A stretch of 64,000 nucleotides of DNA from positions 1 through 64,000 of the forward strand of contig JAECUM010003292.1 of NCBI GenBank assembly GCA_016617855.1. The letters run 5' to 3'. The DNA is from Megalonaias nervosa (lineage: Eukaryota > Mollusca > Bivalvia > Unionida > Unionidae). Below the pieces are notes generated by a model. That model worked only from the letters and a program-made list of their open reading frames with translations, was not told where the DNA came from and searched no databases. Shown piece after piece: positions 11,831-22,674 of the stretch (positions are counted from its first letter, which is position 1; every line of letters begins with the position of its first letter). The translations under genes were made by a program, and so were the position numbers.

Positions 11831-12714
11831 TAGTTTTTAGACTGTAGTTTGATGAGTAAATTTTAGAAAAGTAATTTAGTATGCAAAACTCATTTGTAGT
11901 TTAGAGATATTCTCCAAATGTGCAATGCCATAATTCATACCAACATTAGAACTGCATCACTTACCATGTGTGCTCACTTATAAGTTGGATCCAACTGCAA
12001 ACTGCATTGACCCAGATCTGCAATTGCATAATGCACAAGCAAATCTGGGTCTATGTAGTTTTGTAAAGAGTTATCAGAAGAACAATCAACTCTGACTCTT
12101 CGATTATGGCAGATCAGGATCTATGTTGTTTTCAGTTGGATGCATCTTATTTGTGAGTACATACAGCAGGTTTATGACTGTGATGCTAAAGATTGTTGAA
12201 ACTGAGTAGATCCATTTTATACCAAACTCCCATTTAGTCGAATGTACGACATAACAAAATACTATTATTTCTATTGTAATATATAACAAAATGCTTATTC
12301 TCAATTCTACTGTATTTAGTGTAAGATATAACAAAATTCTTATTCTTATTTCTCTTTCATTTGTGGGGTACCATTTTTCTTGAATTTTGTGATTGCTACA
12401 AAACCATTAATATAAATACCCAACATAAATATCCTTGCTATAAATTCCATCATTCCATAAACATAAAACGCAACATATAATATCTTTGCTATAAAATAAA
12501 TTTTTGAAAGAAAACTATCCATTAATTTACATACCAAGGAAAATATTATTTTATGCTGCTAATCCACAAAATTTGCTGCCCAACAAAAATAAAAGCATTA
12601 AAGTCTTAGTGATTATGATTGTTTTGCATTTAACTTGTCAAATTCTTATGGGATTATTAATATAAATGAGTTGCAAACATAGTCCGATGAGATCATCTTT
12701 GGAAGACAACTTAC
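11831..12714. other. Intron 9, unclassified
   Basis: AT-rich intron up to the exon 9 donor. Weak duplications around 'atataacaaaatgcttattc' (12240-12350), no clear element. Confidence 0.5.
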
Positions 12715-12834
12715 TTTGTGTCTATCAAAATATAAGTAACTGCCAAAGCCAGGCCCCCAGCAAAGGCAATCAGGGCAAATGGATTAATCCTGGGAAGCAG
12801 TAACTTGCTCAGTCCTGGAACCACATGGCAAATG
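12715..12834 (-). CDS. SLC30A6: SLC30A6 exon 9: fifth membrane segment
   Basis: Acceptor CTTTCCAG|CATTTG and donor CACAAA|gtaagt bound 120 bp. The product reads (S)ICHVVPGLSKLLLPRINPFA followed by LIAFAGGLALAVTYILIDT, matching the ZnT6 stretch with GLSSIFLPRMNPFVLIDLAG. TM5 here contains neither His nor Asp, where zinc-carrying relatives have a His-x3-Asp pair. This supports a non-transporting subunit. Confidence 0.92.
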
Positions 12835-12886
12835 CTGGAAAGAAAGAAACTTTTACTTCAGGTACTGAAATAAATCTCATCTAAAC

Positions 12887-13147
12887 TGCCATCAAATAAG
12901 GGGAATTACTGCCCATTTTAGAGAGAAGATATATTATGACACAAAACAAGGGGAATTACTGCCCTTTTTAGACAGAAGATATATTATGACACAAAACAAG
13001 GGGAATTACTGCCCTTTTTAGAGTGAAGATATATTAAGACACAAAACAAAGGGAATTACTGCCCTTTTGAGAGAGAAGATATATTATAACACAAAACAAG
13101 GGGAATTACTGCCCTTTTTAGAGAGAAGATATATTATGACACAAAAC
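12887..13147. repeat. 50-bp tandem repeat, five units
   Basis: 'gggaattactgcccttttta' with 'gagagaagatatattatgac' and 'acaaaacaag' starts at 12901, 12951, 13001, 13051 and 13101. It lies within 60 bp of the exon 9 acceptor. Confidence 0.92.
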
Positions 13148-13429
13148 AAGAACAGCACAATCTGCCATTGCCACATCTGTTAGGATGTGTGTGTGTGGAA
13201 AACAACCAGTGTGTTATCAATGATTACATAGCTCACCTCTGTGTAGCTTTCAATGAATAAAAGCCAGAGTGTTATCAATGATTACAGAGCTGTGTAGCTT
13301 TCAATATTCTGCAGCAGCCAGAGTAAACATAATTCATTATGAGAAAATGAAATCAAACTAAAGTGATGCTGACAGTGAAATCTTAGCTCTTTTTCCAACT
13401 CAAGTCCTGTTGCTTTTGTATCCTATAGC

Positions 13430-13715
13430 TTTAAAATTTTTTCAGTCATATCGCTATGATATCTGCAGTGTGGCAGTTTATAGTGATGTCTAGCACTGGG
13501 GTATCATGCCGCAGATATGTAGCATGATGTCCCACCCAGTCATATTATCTTGACTCCAGGCCGACCAGTTGTAACACTAACTGCTTAATGCTGAGCACCT
13601 AGCAAGGCAGATGTTAGTACCATTTTTATAAGACTCTGGTATGACCCGGCTGGGGGTTCAAACCTGCGACCTCCAACATCTGAGGCGGACACTCTAACCA
13701 CTTAGGCCACTGGAG
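13430..13715 (-). repeat. tRNA-derived SINE (family 2), tail-poor copy
   Basis: The minus-strand head 'agtggcctaagtggttagag', B box 'gcaggtttgaacccc' and body match 2723-3092. It lacks the (CA)n tail and no target-site duplication could be identified. Confidence 0.82.
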
Positions 13716-13994
13716 TGGTCAATTCCATTGATCATCATACACAAAACTCCCATCAAACTTACTATAGCTGCACTGCCTTTGATTACAAAATATACTCAAT
13801 GTATCGTCTGATGTTGATTATTATAGGTCATATACCAATGGTGACGTACATGTCCTAACTAGGTTAAGCTTGGAATTTCAATCCATGGCAGCCAATTTGG
13901 ACCAAAATTGACAAAATGTTGTTTATGATCATACATATCATACATAGATAGGAAAACAAGAACAGTTAAATCTTTTTAAGATCAGTAATATTTC

Positions 13995-14030
13995 AATAAT
14001 AATAATAATAATAATAATAACAATAACAAT
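13995..14030. repeat. (AAT)n microsatellite
   Basis: A run of AAT triplets ending in AAC variants. Confidence 0.9.
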
Positions 14031-14379
14031 AGATTCTTTTATATATTTATGTTTCTTTGTCCACATTTCATATAAAATTCTGATAAAGTTAACTAATATT
14101 TTTTAAAGTCTGTAATGTTGCTATTCATGGAGTTCAACTTAAATTACATTTGTGTGTTCCATTTAATCACTGGATCCTTGCATTTTTGTGCAAGCATGGA
14201 CATTCCTTCATATAGGTAATTTGCAATTTATGTTTATTTTAATACATGCATGCTACCATACCTAAGTTAGGCAAATACAGCGATAATATAGAGTTCTTTC
14301 CCCTTGGTACATTAATCTGGGTTCCACAATATGTTGTTTTATTTACATTTATGCTCTTCGATTGAGAGATTTTTTTATA

Positions 14380-15015
14380 GTAATCAATAGTGTTACGAGT
14401 ATATGATCTTAAAATATGTAACAGAAAAGAGTGAAAGATAACAAGCTTTGTAAAATTTAACAAATAATTTATTTCCCCAAAATACCAAGTGAAAATGAGA
14501 AAAAAAAAAAAGAACTTATGGTATTGCAAATTAAATCCCAAAATAATCCAAGAATTATAGACACAAGTCCTAATAATAAAATGTCCTGAATAAAACTCAG
14601 TTCAAGTCCCAAAGAGATCCAAAACTGAGGGTGATGACGTGTCTGTTAAAGCCTACAGAGTGCTGATGTGTCAACAGTCTTCTTGAATCACAGAAATATT
14701 ATTCCAGGTTTGAATTCAGTATAAATTCCAGTGTATGTCTTTATACAAGAATTTTATCAGAGTACTTTTGTATTTCCACAGAAAATAATCACTTGAATTC
14801 AATAATTTGAAGAAAATAAAATTCAGCCCAAACTGGTCACAACATAATCCAACTTGAAGGTGTTAGATGTTAAAGCACGACTGGTAAAATCCTCACAGTT
14901 ACAAGATTATACAGTTCTCTGCTTGACCTCACGTCAGAATTAGCATTTTCTAAAAAGAACCATTACCTAATGGAAAATAACCTTCTAGAATGATCTAATG
15001 AGCCTTGTTCATTTA
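14380..15015 (-). repeat. LTR-like dispersed repeat
   Basis: Over about 600 bp the minus strand aligns with 36150-36840. Shared words include 'aaataaattatttgttaaat', 'acaaagcttgtt', 'gactgttgacacatcag' and 'gtgaccagttt'. An AATAAA lies near the end of the unit, as in a solo LTR. No flanking coding region is present. Confidence 0.55.
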
Positions 15016-15617
15016 CAACACAATAACCTATAAAAATCACTTAGGAATCTCCAAAACCCTGATCCAAATCAACATATTGACTCCTTCTTGTTTACCTGAA
15101 TAATAATCCTGATAATCAGCTCATACACATAGAGAATAATGTAGCTATTATTAGTTGTTTACATAAATGAAATAAAAAAAAAGTCAATCAGGTCAAGCAG
15201 AAATGAACTCATTTTTGGACAAGGTCAAGTCCAGCATACAATGTTACATTACAATGACATGTAATGAAATAAAAAAAATTTAAAACTAATAAACAAACAA
15301 TTAAATTAAATATACATAAAAATAGAGGGTAATTCATAGAAACTTCACAAATTGTAACCATGCAGCAATAGCAAAATGGTTTTAATATATACTAATAATA
15401 TCATTAAGTACTGTAATAATACAGTGTTCCAGGCTAATAATAATAATAATAATAATAACAACAATAATGATAATAAATGCAATGTACATTGCTTGCTATT
15501 TATGGTTTTTCTTTTCCTCTTCACTATGAATGTACTCCACAACCATTCCTTCTACAATGACTACTGAATGAAAAATAGCAGTATAAATTTTAAGAAAAAT
15601 CTGAAGACAATCTGAAT
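15016..15617. other. Intron 8, unclassified with (AAT)n at 15435-15458
   Basis: AT-rich. The AAT run produces poly-Leu and poly-Asn frames that are artefacts. Confidence 0.5.
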
Positions 15618-15780
15618 ATCAGTGTGGAAAGGGGAGGTAATGGGCAAAAGTTACTGCCCTTTTTCTATATACTTCAGACAAATAGATTAATTTTTTTGTA
15701 TTGGGAGGGCTGGATTTGGGATGTAGTATGGCTAATAGTCTTAATGTTAATGTGATCAGGAAACATATTCGAAGGAAAGT
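15618..15780 (+). mobile_element. Solo DIRS terminal-repeat fragment
   Basis: Contains 'gtggaaaggggaggtaatgg', 'ttactgccctttttctatat', 'gtattgggagggctgg' and 'aatgtgatcagg', the same order as the terminal repeat at 37925-38045 and the reverse complement of 28260-28410. No internal coding part is present. Confidence 0.65.
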
Positions 15781-15859
15781 GACCAGTTCCATGCAGCAAG
15801 TGGTGCAGATCCTTCATGTGGCTCTCATAGAGGTTAAACTTAGCTTCAGATGCCACTGT

Positions 15860-16060
15860 GCTAAACACTGACCTTTGACATCTAGTTCTGAAAACTCCAT
15901 CAGTACCAAACACTGACCTTTGGCATCTTTGTTTAAAAACTCCAGTTAGTGTCAAACACTGACCTCTGACAACTTGTTTTGAAAACTCAATGTTAGTACT
16001 AAACACTGATGACTGACATCTTGTTTTGAAAACTCCATGTTAGTGCTAAACACTTGAAAA
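15860..16060. repeat. ~55-bp tandem repeat, four units
   Basis: 'aaacactgacctttgacatc' with 'ttgttttgaaaactccatgt' and 'tagt' recurs four times with divergence. Confidence 0.75.
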
Positions 16061-16386
16061 CTTCCTTTTAGTGTTAAGGTTCATAATGTTATAGAACTGT
16101 GCAGGATTCCAAATTCTTCTGATCTTGAAGTTTCCAATAAAATGGAATCATTAGAATAAGATGCACTACCAAGAAACCCTACAGTTATATTCAGCAACCA
16201 TTTCTTTAGCATTTTCATAACTAAGCAAGCCAAACTTTGTAATTGCACATCATATGTAGCTTTGATATTTTACAAATGCAATAAATGTGATATTTTACAA
16301 ATACAATAAATGTGGAAGTATTAAGAAATGGTGGGAGAATACACCTGTGGATATCTTTTTATTTTATACTTCTTTTTAATGCAGAC
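16061..16386. other. Intron 8, next to exon 8 donor
   Basis: Contains a two-copy 'tattttacaaatgcaataaatgtg' type duplication (with changes) at 16266-16313; otherwise plain. Confidence 0.45.
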
Positions 16387-16530
16387 CTTTCACTCATGTC
16401 AGTCATGTGTTCTTGTAGCCAGCTGGAACTTGATGCTGCCACCACATGGTTCATGGCCTTGTTATCCATACTGTATGTCACCACCATATGCAGCAGAAAT
16501 GCAAACACCATCCCAACCAGCAGACGACCA
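16387..16530 (-). CDS. SLC30A6: SLC30A6 exon 8: TM4 and the SWLQEH loop
   Basis: Acceptor CCATTTCAG|TGGTCG and a weak donor GAAAG|gtctgc bound 144 bp (1 + 47 codons + 2). It encodes GRLLVGMVFAFLLHMVVTYS (TM4), then a loop with AASSSSWLQEHMTDMSE. That loop matches the ZnT6 motif with STSWLQEHVADLS. The donor departs from consensus at +3 to +6 but gives the correct phase into exon 9. Confidence 0.92.
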
Positions 16531-16539
16531 CTGAAATGG

Positions 16540-17239
16540 GGAAAAATTACATGGGTTTAAGCCAATGTTTTACTCATTTTAACTGGTAAAATCAATGACC
16601 TTTCATTTACAAGCCACCCCAAAAGGAAATGAGAGAGAGAGAAACAAATGTAATTAACATTTTTGATGAGTATACCTGTTCATGACCCCAAATTATTAAA
16701 ATGTAGCCATTTACAATTATCACTGCAGACTCATGGGGTTGGTTTATTTTTGCTCTGTGGAATCTATCTTTGCTGTTGACTCGTAATCACAGTGCATGAA
16801 ACATGCTTATAAATGTCAACAGGTAAACCAGTTCAAACTTCTTGCCAGGATCACTATTTGAAATCATCTCATGGAACCCATATGGACCTTTAGCAAACAA
16901 CCATTGAAACAGCAAAATTTCTTTTAAAAATTTACCAGTCTGCCCTACAAACTTTTGTTTTTTTATGTTGGCTTTAGTTTTAAGTTTCCATTCACATCAA
17001 GAAGCCCATCTGCATGAGTTTCATCCAAGAATACTTGGAATTTCCTGGAGATCATAAAGGGTCAATCTTTCATGAAAGTTGGACATGCTTGCATCTTCAT
17101 TTATGTGTGTGGATTTATATATGAATCTGCAATGATTATGCCATATTTGCCTGCATGACTTATATAAAAATGCAGGTATCATGTAACTTCATTCAGAAAA
17201 CTATATACATGTTTTTTATTTCATCTGGCAAAAATAATG
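16540..17239. other. Intron 7, unclassified
   Basis: No exon, array or transposon signature recognised. Confidence 0.45.
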
Positions 17240-17665
17240 TTTGACATGGTGTAGGCATATCAAATCATCATCAGACATCATCATATCATCATTATCAGAC
17301 ATCATCATATGTCATTGTCACCAGGCTTCATCATGCCATTATCACCAGACATCATTGCATCATTGTCACCAGACATCATCATGTGTCATTGTCACCAGAC
17401 ATCATCATGTCATCACCAGACATCATGTCATTGTCACCAGAGATCATCATAATTCATTGTCATCAAACATCATCATGTCATTGTCATCAGACATCATGTC
17501 ATTGTCACCAGACATCATGATGTCATTGTCATCTGTCATTGTCATCAGACATCATTATATATCAATGTCATTAAACATCATATGTCATTATCACCAGACA
17601 TCATTATATGTAATAGTCATCAACATCATTATATGTAATAGTCATCAGACATCATCATATGCCAG
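17240..17665. repeat. Degenerate CAT-rich minisatellite
   Basis: 'gtcattgtcaccagacatca' and variants recur every roughly 20-35 bp. The 151-residue open frame over it is a His/Ser-rich artefact. Confidence 0.8.
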
Positions 17666-17964
17666 ATCAAACTACTTCTTTCCCACCAATGAATAATAAA
17701 ATGGCAATGCAGTTTTCTGTTTAATACATACCCTCTTCCTTATACCAATAAAGTTTGCATGAAACTCAAACCAAATTAGGACTGATAGTGCATCTATGAA
17801 TACTGATGCAAAGACATTAGTGAAAAAAACCCTAAACATTTCCACAATTTGTGTTCAAAACAGAAATAATTAGACTGAAGAGCCATATAAAACCCTATCA
17901 ATTATTCAAGATTATGCAATAAAATGAAGCAGTGTGGATCCAGATCTGCCATTGTGATTGTTCA

Positions 17965-18175
17965 CAGCTTGATATTTTAAACTGCCACCATTTCTGCCTT
18001 GATACAGTTTTAAACTGCCATTGTGATATTTCAGGCCTTGATACAGTTTTAAACTGCCATTGTGATTTTTCAGGCCTTGATACAGTTTTAAACTGCCATT
18101 GTGATTTTTCAGGCCTTGACACAGTTTTAAACTGAGATTATGACTGTTCAGGCCTTTATAGTTTTAAACTGCTAC
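17965..18175. repeat. 39-bp minisatellite, about five units
   Basis: 'ttttaaactgccattgtgat' followed by 'ttttcaggccttgatacag'. Longer diverged units continue to about 18340. Confidence 0.85.
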
Positions 18176-18339
18176 TTATTTCATGGGATGCCAGACCAAA
18201 ATTTGACTTTAATCCCATGTTACATTACAGTGCGATCGGATGGTCAGGCCTTTATACAATTTTAAATTGCACTCACAAGTCAGGGCATAAGGCCAAATGG
18301 TGGCTCTAGTCTCATGTTGCCTTACGGTGCCAATGAATG

Positions 18340-18982
18340 TTGAGATCTTGTAAAAATTTGAAACTGCCTCTCATTACACAAGGTGGAAGACCAAATGTGG
18401 CTATAATCTTGTGCTACCCTACACATTCATCAGACTTCAAGAATGTTATCACAGGGTATGATTTTCACCAGGTCGCATTTCATCATCAAATTTATAGTAT
18501 TGTGGCAATGGTGGTACCTATGGTAGATAACCCACACTGAGGCACATGATCAGAGTACAGACTTCAGACACATGATATTTTACAAAATTTGCAGTTAAAT
18601 ACTGCAAGTGAGGTAGAAGATATCTGACTTTCAAAAATGATGGCATTACTCTATAACACTATTGATGCTGCTGGCACTGGAAAAATTACACCAAAACATT
18701 GATATTGCTCACACTGGAAAAATGAAATGATAACATTGCTGATGTTGCTAGTACTAGAAAAATGACATCTATTTCTTGCCAGTCACAAGCAAGACGAAAG
18801 TCTGCTTGTCTTTACTCACACACAACTGGCTGAGAGAAGTGGATAAGTGAATTTTGAGCCCTGGTTGTTTCCACTGATTGAGTCAAATGCTAAATCTTGA
18901 TCAGTACACAACTAATGAACTTCTTAACTGTATCTTCAAATTTCATAACATCTGTGAATTAAATGAAATATAATTTACTTAC
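18340..18982. other. Intron 7, next to exon 7 donor
   Basis: Contains a loose triplet repeat around 'attgatgctgctggcactgg' (18655-18770); otherwise unclassified. Confidence 0.45.
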
Positions 18983-19018
18983 GTATGGATCTCTGGTTGT
19001 TGTATAAGGCGTTCCACA
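18983..19018 (-). CDS. SLC30A6: SLC30A6 exon 7: 36-bp micro-exon
   Basis: Acceptor CATTTCAG|TGTGGA and donor CCATAC|gtaagt bound 36 bp. With split codons it encodes (S)VERLIQQPEIH(T), matching the ERFLEQPEIHTG motif between TM3 and TM4 of ZnT6. The phases (1 + 33 + 2) fit both neighbours. The exon would be missed by ORF-based gene finding. Confidence 0.9.
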
Positions 19019-19039
19019 CTGAAATGTATGAAATAACAG

Positions 19040-19714
19040 TTTCAATGTTATAAACAAGAGGGCCCGATATTGCTCACTTTGGCTTATGTAAAATAACAGT
19101 TGATTATTTCAGTATTAGACCTAAGTAGTGTTCTGAAAACAAAAACCAGTGTAAATGGTTTTCCAAATTTTATATCATGTTAGTTTTACTTGTTTTACTA
19201 GTCTGATAAAAGTTCATTCCAAAGATGTCGCCATTAATAATATACATAGTCTCTTGCTCATGAACAAACTCAAACAAGATCTTGATGATATAAACCTTTG
19301 TACCAAGTTTTTTGAAACTGTTTGAGAAATATTGTCTTTTGATTTAGACAGGAAATAAGCTCAGTCTGTTAGATGCATGATCATCTCATTAATATGTGAA
19401 GATCCAACTTATGAAAGAACCCATCTAAGATGATCACGTTCTAAGCTTATTTACCAAGTAGGAGCAAAACTGGATGGAAATTTAGTTTTTGAAGTGGTAA
19501 ATAACCAACCAGATACAACATCTTCTTTTTAATATGTACAGATCTTGCTCTCACCTATACCAATGTGAGATCATGAGGATGTAAACATATTTACTTAAGT
19601 TGATCAAAATCGTAAAGAATACAGTCTCAAGACTGGTCAAAACTCAGCGCATATGTAAGGTCATCTTCTAATTATGCAGAGGTTCTTGGTCATAATAACA
19701 CTCATCCAACATCT
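19040..19714. other. Intron 6, unclassified
   Basis: No features recognised between exon 7 and the 31-bp satellite. Confidence 0.45.
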
Positions 19715-21490
19715 TAAGGTTATTAGTCTATTTACCAAACCTGATTAATGTTATTAGTCTATTTACCAAGCCAAATTAATATTACTCTATTTACCAAGCC
19801 TGATTACAGCTGTTAGCCTGTTTACCAAACCTAATTAATATTATTAGTATATTTACCAAGCCTGATTAATGTTATTAGTCTATTTACCAAGCCTGATTAA
19901 TGTTATCAGTCTATTTACCAAACCTGATTAATGTTATTAGTCTATTTACCAAGCCTGATTAATGTTATTAATCTATTTACCAAGCCTGATTAATGTTATT
20001 AGTCTATTTACCAAGCCTGATTAATGTTATTAGTCTATTTACCAAACCTGATTAATGTTATTAATCTATTTACCAAGCCTGATTAATGTTATTAATCTAT
20101 TTACCAAGCCTGATTAATGTTATTAGTCTATTTACCAAGCCTGATTAATATTACCAGTCTATTTACAAAGCCTGATTAATGTTATTAGTCGATTTACCAA
20201 GTCTGATTAATGTTATTAATCTATTTACCAAGCCTGATTAATATTACCAGTCTATTTACCAAACCTGATTAATGTTATTAGTCTATTTACCAAGCCTGAT
20301 TAATGTTATTAATCTATTTACCAAGCCTGATTAATGTTATAAGTCTATTTACCAAGCCTGATTAATGTTATTAGTCTATTTACCAAACCTGATTAATGTT
20401 ATTAATCTATTTACCAAGCTTGATTAATGTTATTAATCTATTTACCAAGCCTGATTAATGTTATTAGTCTATTTACCAAGCCTGATTAATATTACCAGTC
20501 TATTTACCAAGCCTGATTAATGTTATTAGTCTATTTACCAAGCCTGATTAATGTTATTAGTCTATTTACCAAGCCTGATTAATGTTATTAGTCTATTTAC
20601 CAAGCCTGATTAATATTATTAGTCTATTTACCAAGCCTGATTAATGTTATTAGTCTATTTACCAAGCCTGATTAATATTATTAATCTATTTACCAAGCCT
20701 GATTAATATTATTAGTCTATTTACCAAGCCTGATTAATGTTATTAATCTATTTACCAAACCTGATTAATGTTATTAATCTATTTACCAAGCCTGATTAAT
20801 GTTATTAGTCTATTTACCAAGCTTGATTAATGTTATTAATCTATTTACCAAGACTGATTAATATTATTAGTCTATTTACCAAGCCTGATTACTGTTATTA
20901 GTCTATTTACAAAGCCTGATTAATGTTATTAGTCTATTTACCAAGCCTGATTAATATTATTAGCCTATTTACCAAGCCTGATTACTGCTGTTAGCCTATT
21001 TACCAAGCCCAATTAATGTTATTAGTCTATTTACCAATTCTGATTAATATTATTAGTCTATTTACCAAACCTGAGTAATGTTATTAGTCTATTTACCAAG
21101 CATAATTAATATCAACCTATTTACAAAGCCTGATTAATATTATTAGTCTATTTACCAAGCCTGAGTAATATTATTAGCCTATTTACAAAGCCTGATTACT
21201 GCTGTTAGCCTATTTACCAAGCCTGATTAATGTTATTAGTCTATTTACCAAGCCTGATTAATGTTATTAGTCCATTTACCAAGCCTAATTAATAACAACC
21301 TATTTACAAAGCCTGATTAATATTATTAGTCTATTTACCAAGCCTGATTAATGTTATTAGTCTATTTACCAAGCCTGATTAATATTATTAGCCTATTTAC
21401 CAAGCCTGATTACTGCTGTTAGCCTATTTACCAAGCCTGATTAACATTATTAATCTATTTACCAAGTCTAATTAATGCTATTAACCTATT
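19715..21490. repeat. 31-bp satellite, about 57 units
   Basis: The unit is 'tgattaatgttattagtcta' plus 'tttaccaagcc'. Variants (ttagt/ttaat, ccaagcc/ccaaacc, occasional 'tactgctgttagcc') are interspersed. Units become more diverged and length-variable after about 20900 and at both edges. It is the longest array in the window and lies wholly in intron 6. Confidence 0.95.
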
Positions 21491-22532
21491 TACTAAATCT
21501 GATTTAAAACTGGGTCAGAAATACTGTTTCAGATCAGCTCATAATAAAGTCATTGCAAACCTTGATCAATCTTATTTACCAAACCCAATAAAAATCAGAA
21601 GAGAAGGAGAGTCTCTAGCATGTTGACAAGACTGACAAATAAGATGCAAACTCACCTCATTAGTCTAGGAATTACAACCATCAAATCCATTAAAAATGGT
21701 GCTCTAGAGTAACAACCATGGAATCCAAATAATAAAGAATATTTTCTTTTCTTGTTAATACTGAACATATTGCACTGTGTGGTGCCAAAAACATGTGAAA
21801 ATATAGGAATTAAAAAAATATGAAAATAATTTTGCCAGTAAGATTCTATATTTCACACTTAATTATATAATAAAAAATGGTATTCTATTAACATTCAGTT
21901 TAATATGAAAAAAATTATCTTTTAAAATTGACCTTAGTCTAGGGCGTGGATGGATGTACAGATCTATGAAAATAGATTGATAATGGATAGATGGACAGAC
22001 ATGCACAGAGGCTCTGATGTATTTGTAGTGTCAAATTTCCATGGTGGGCTAGACATAAATGAGTAGCTTGAGGAATCTGGATTTATTTCTCCCTATCCAT
22101 TAATTTATTCTTTTCATCCATCAGTCTACTCTGTCAGTACTAGAGTTGCTTAAGTTCATGGACAACAGTATGATTGGTCATAGGCAAATCAAATATCATG
22201 CATTTGCACATTTTCTTCCAGTTTTTGAAATTCTAGGATAATTTTTGAAGATTTAATCCATTTTTCCTATTTTCTCTTTCTACTTATTTATAATTGACTT
22301 GATGAGGTTTTCACACTTGTTGAATTAATTTACCTATATAATGAGTTATAACCCTAAGTATAATTGTAAATTTGTTGGATATCTTCGACATATTGATAAA
22401 CACACATGGTTTATTAATAAAGTATCAATTTGTATCTAGTGAGCATATTAATTGTCTTTGTAACTAAAATATCTTTACTGCCATATGGCATTATTCATAA
22501 ATGCAATAATAAAAAGAAAAGTGCAAAATTAC
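21491..22532. other. Intron 6, unclassified
   Basis: AT-rich intron up to the exon 6 donor; nothing recognised. Confidence 0.5.
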
Positions 22533-22613
22533 CTCTCTTTAATCACAAAAAGTGCCCCCAGCTGAGCCAACATGGTGCTGGCAAACACTGCAAGTACTTC
22601 AAATCTCTCATAT
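22533..22613 (-). CDS. SLC30A6: SLC30A6 exon 6: third membrane segment
   Basis: Acceptor ATTTTAG|ATATGA and donor GAGAG|gtaatt bound 81 bp (1 + 26 codons + 2). The product YERFEVLAVFASTMLAQLGA-LFVIKE is almost residue-for-residue the vertebrate ZnT6 TM3 segment (ERLEVLAVFAST, LAQLGALFILKES). A DIRS retrotransposon ends only about 60 bp upstream of the acceptor, so the branch-point region adjoins inserted DNA. Confidence 0.93.
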
Positions 22614-22674
22614 CTAAAATATAAAAATGCCAGTGTAAGTAACAAATGTTACATGAAACTCATTTTTTTCTAGC

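Noticed and set aside
17241..17696. Open frame of 151 codons, His/Ser-rich
   Set aside because: It is explained by the degenerate CAT-rich minisatellite.
19715..21490. Regular repeats of about 31 bp as a CRISPR array
   Set aside because: Units are directly adjacent without unique spacers, and the genome is eukaryotic.
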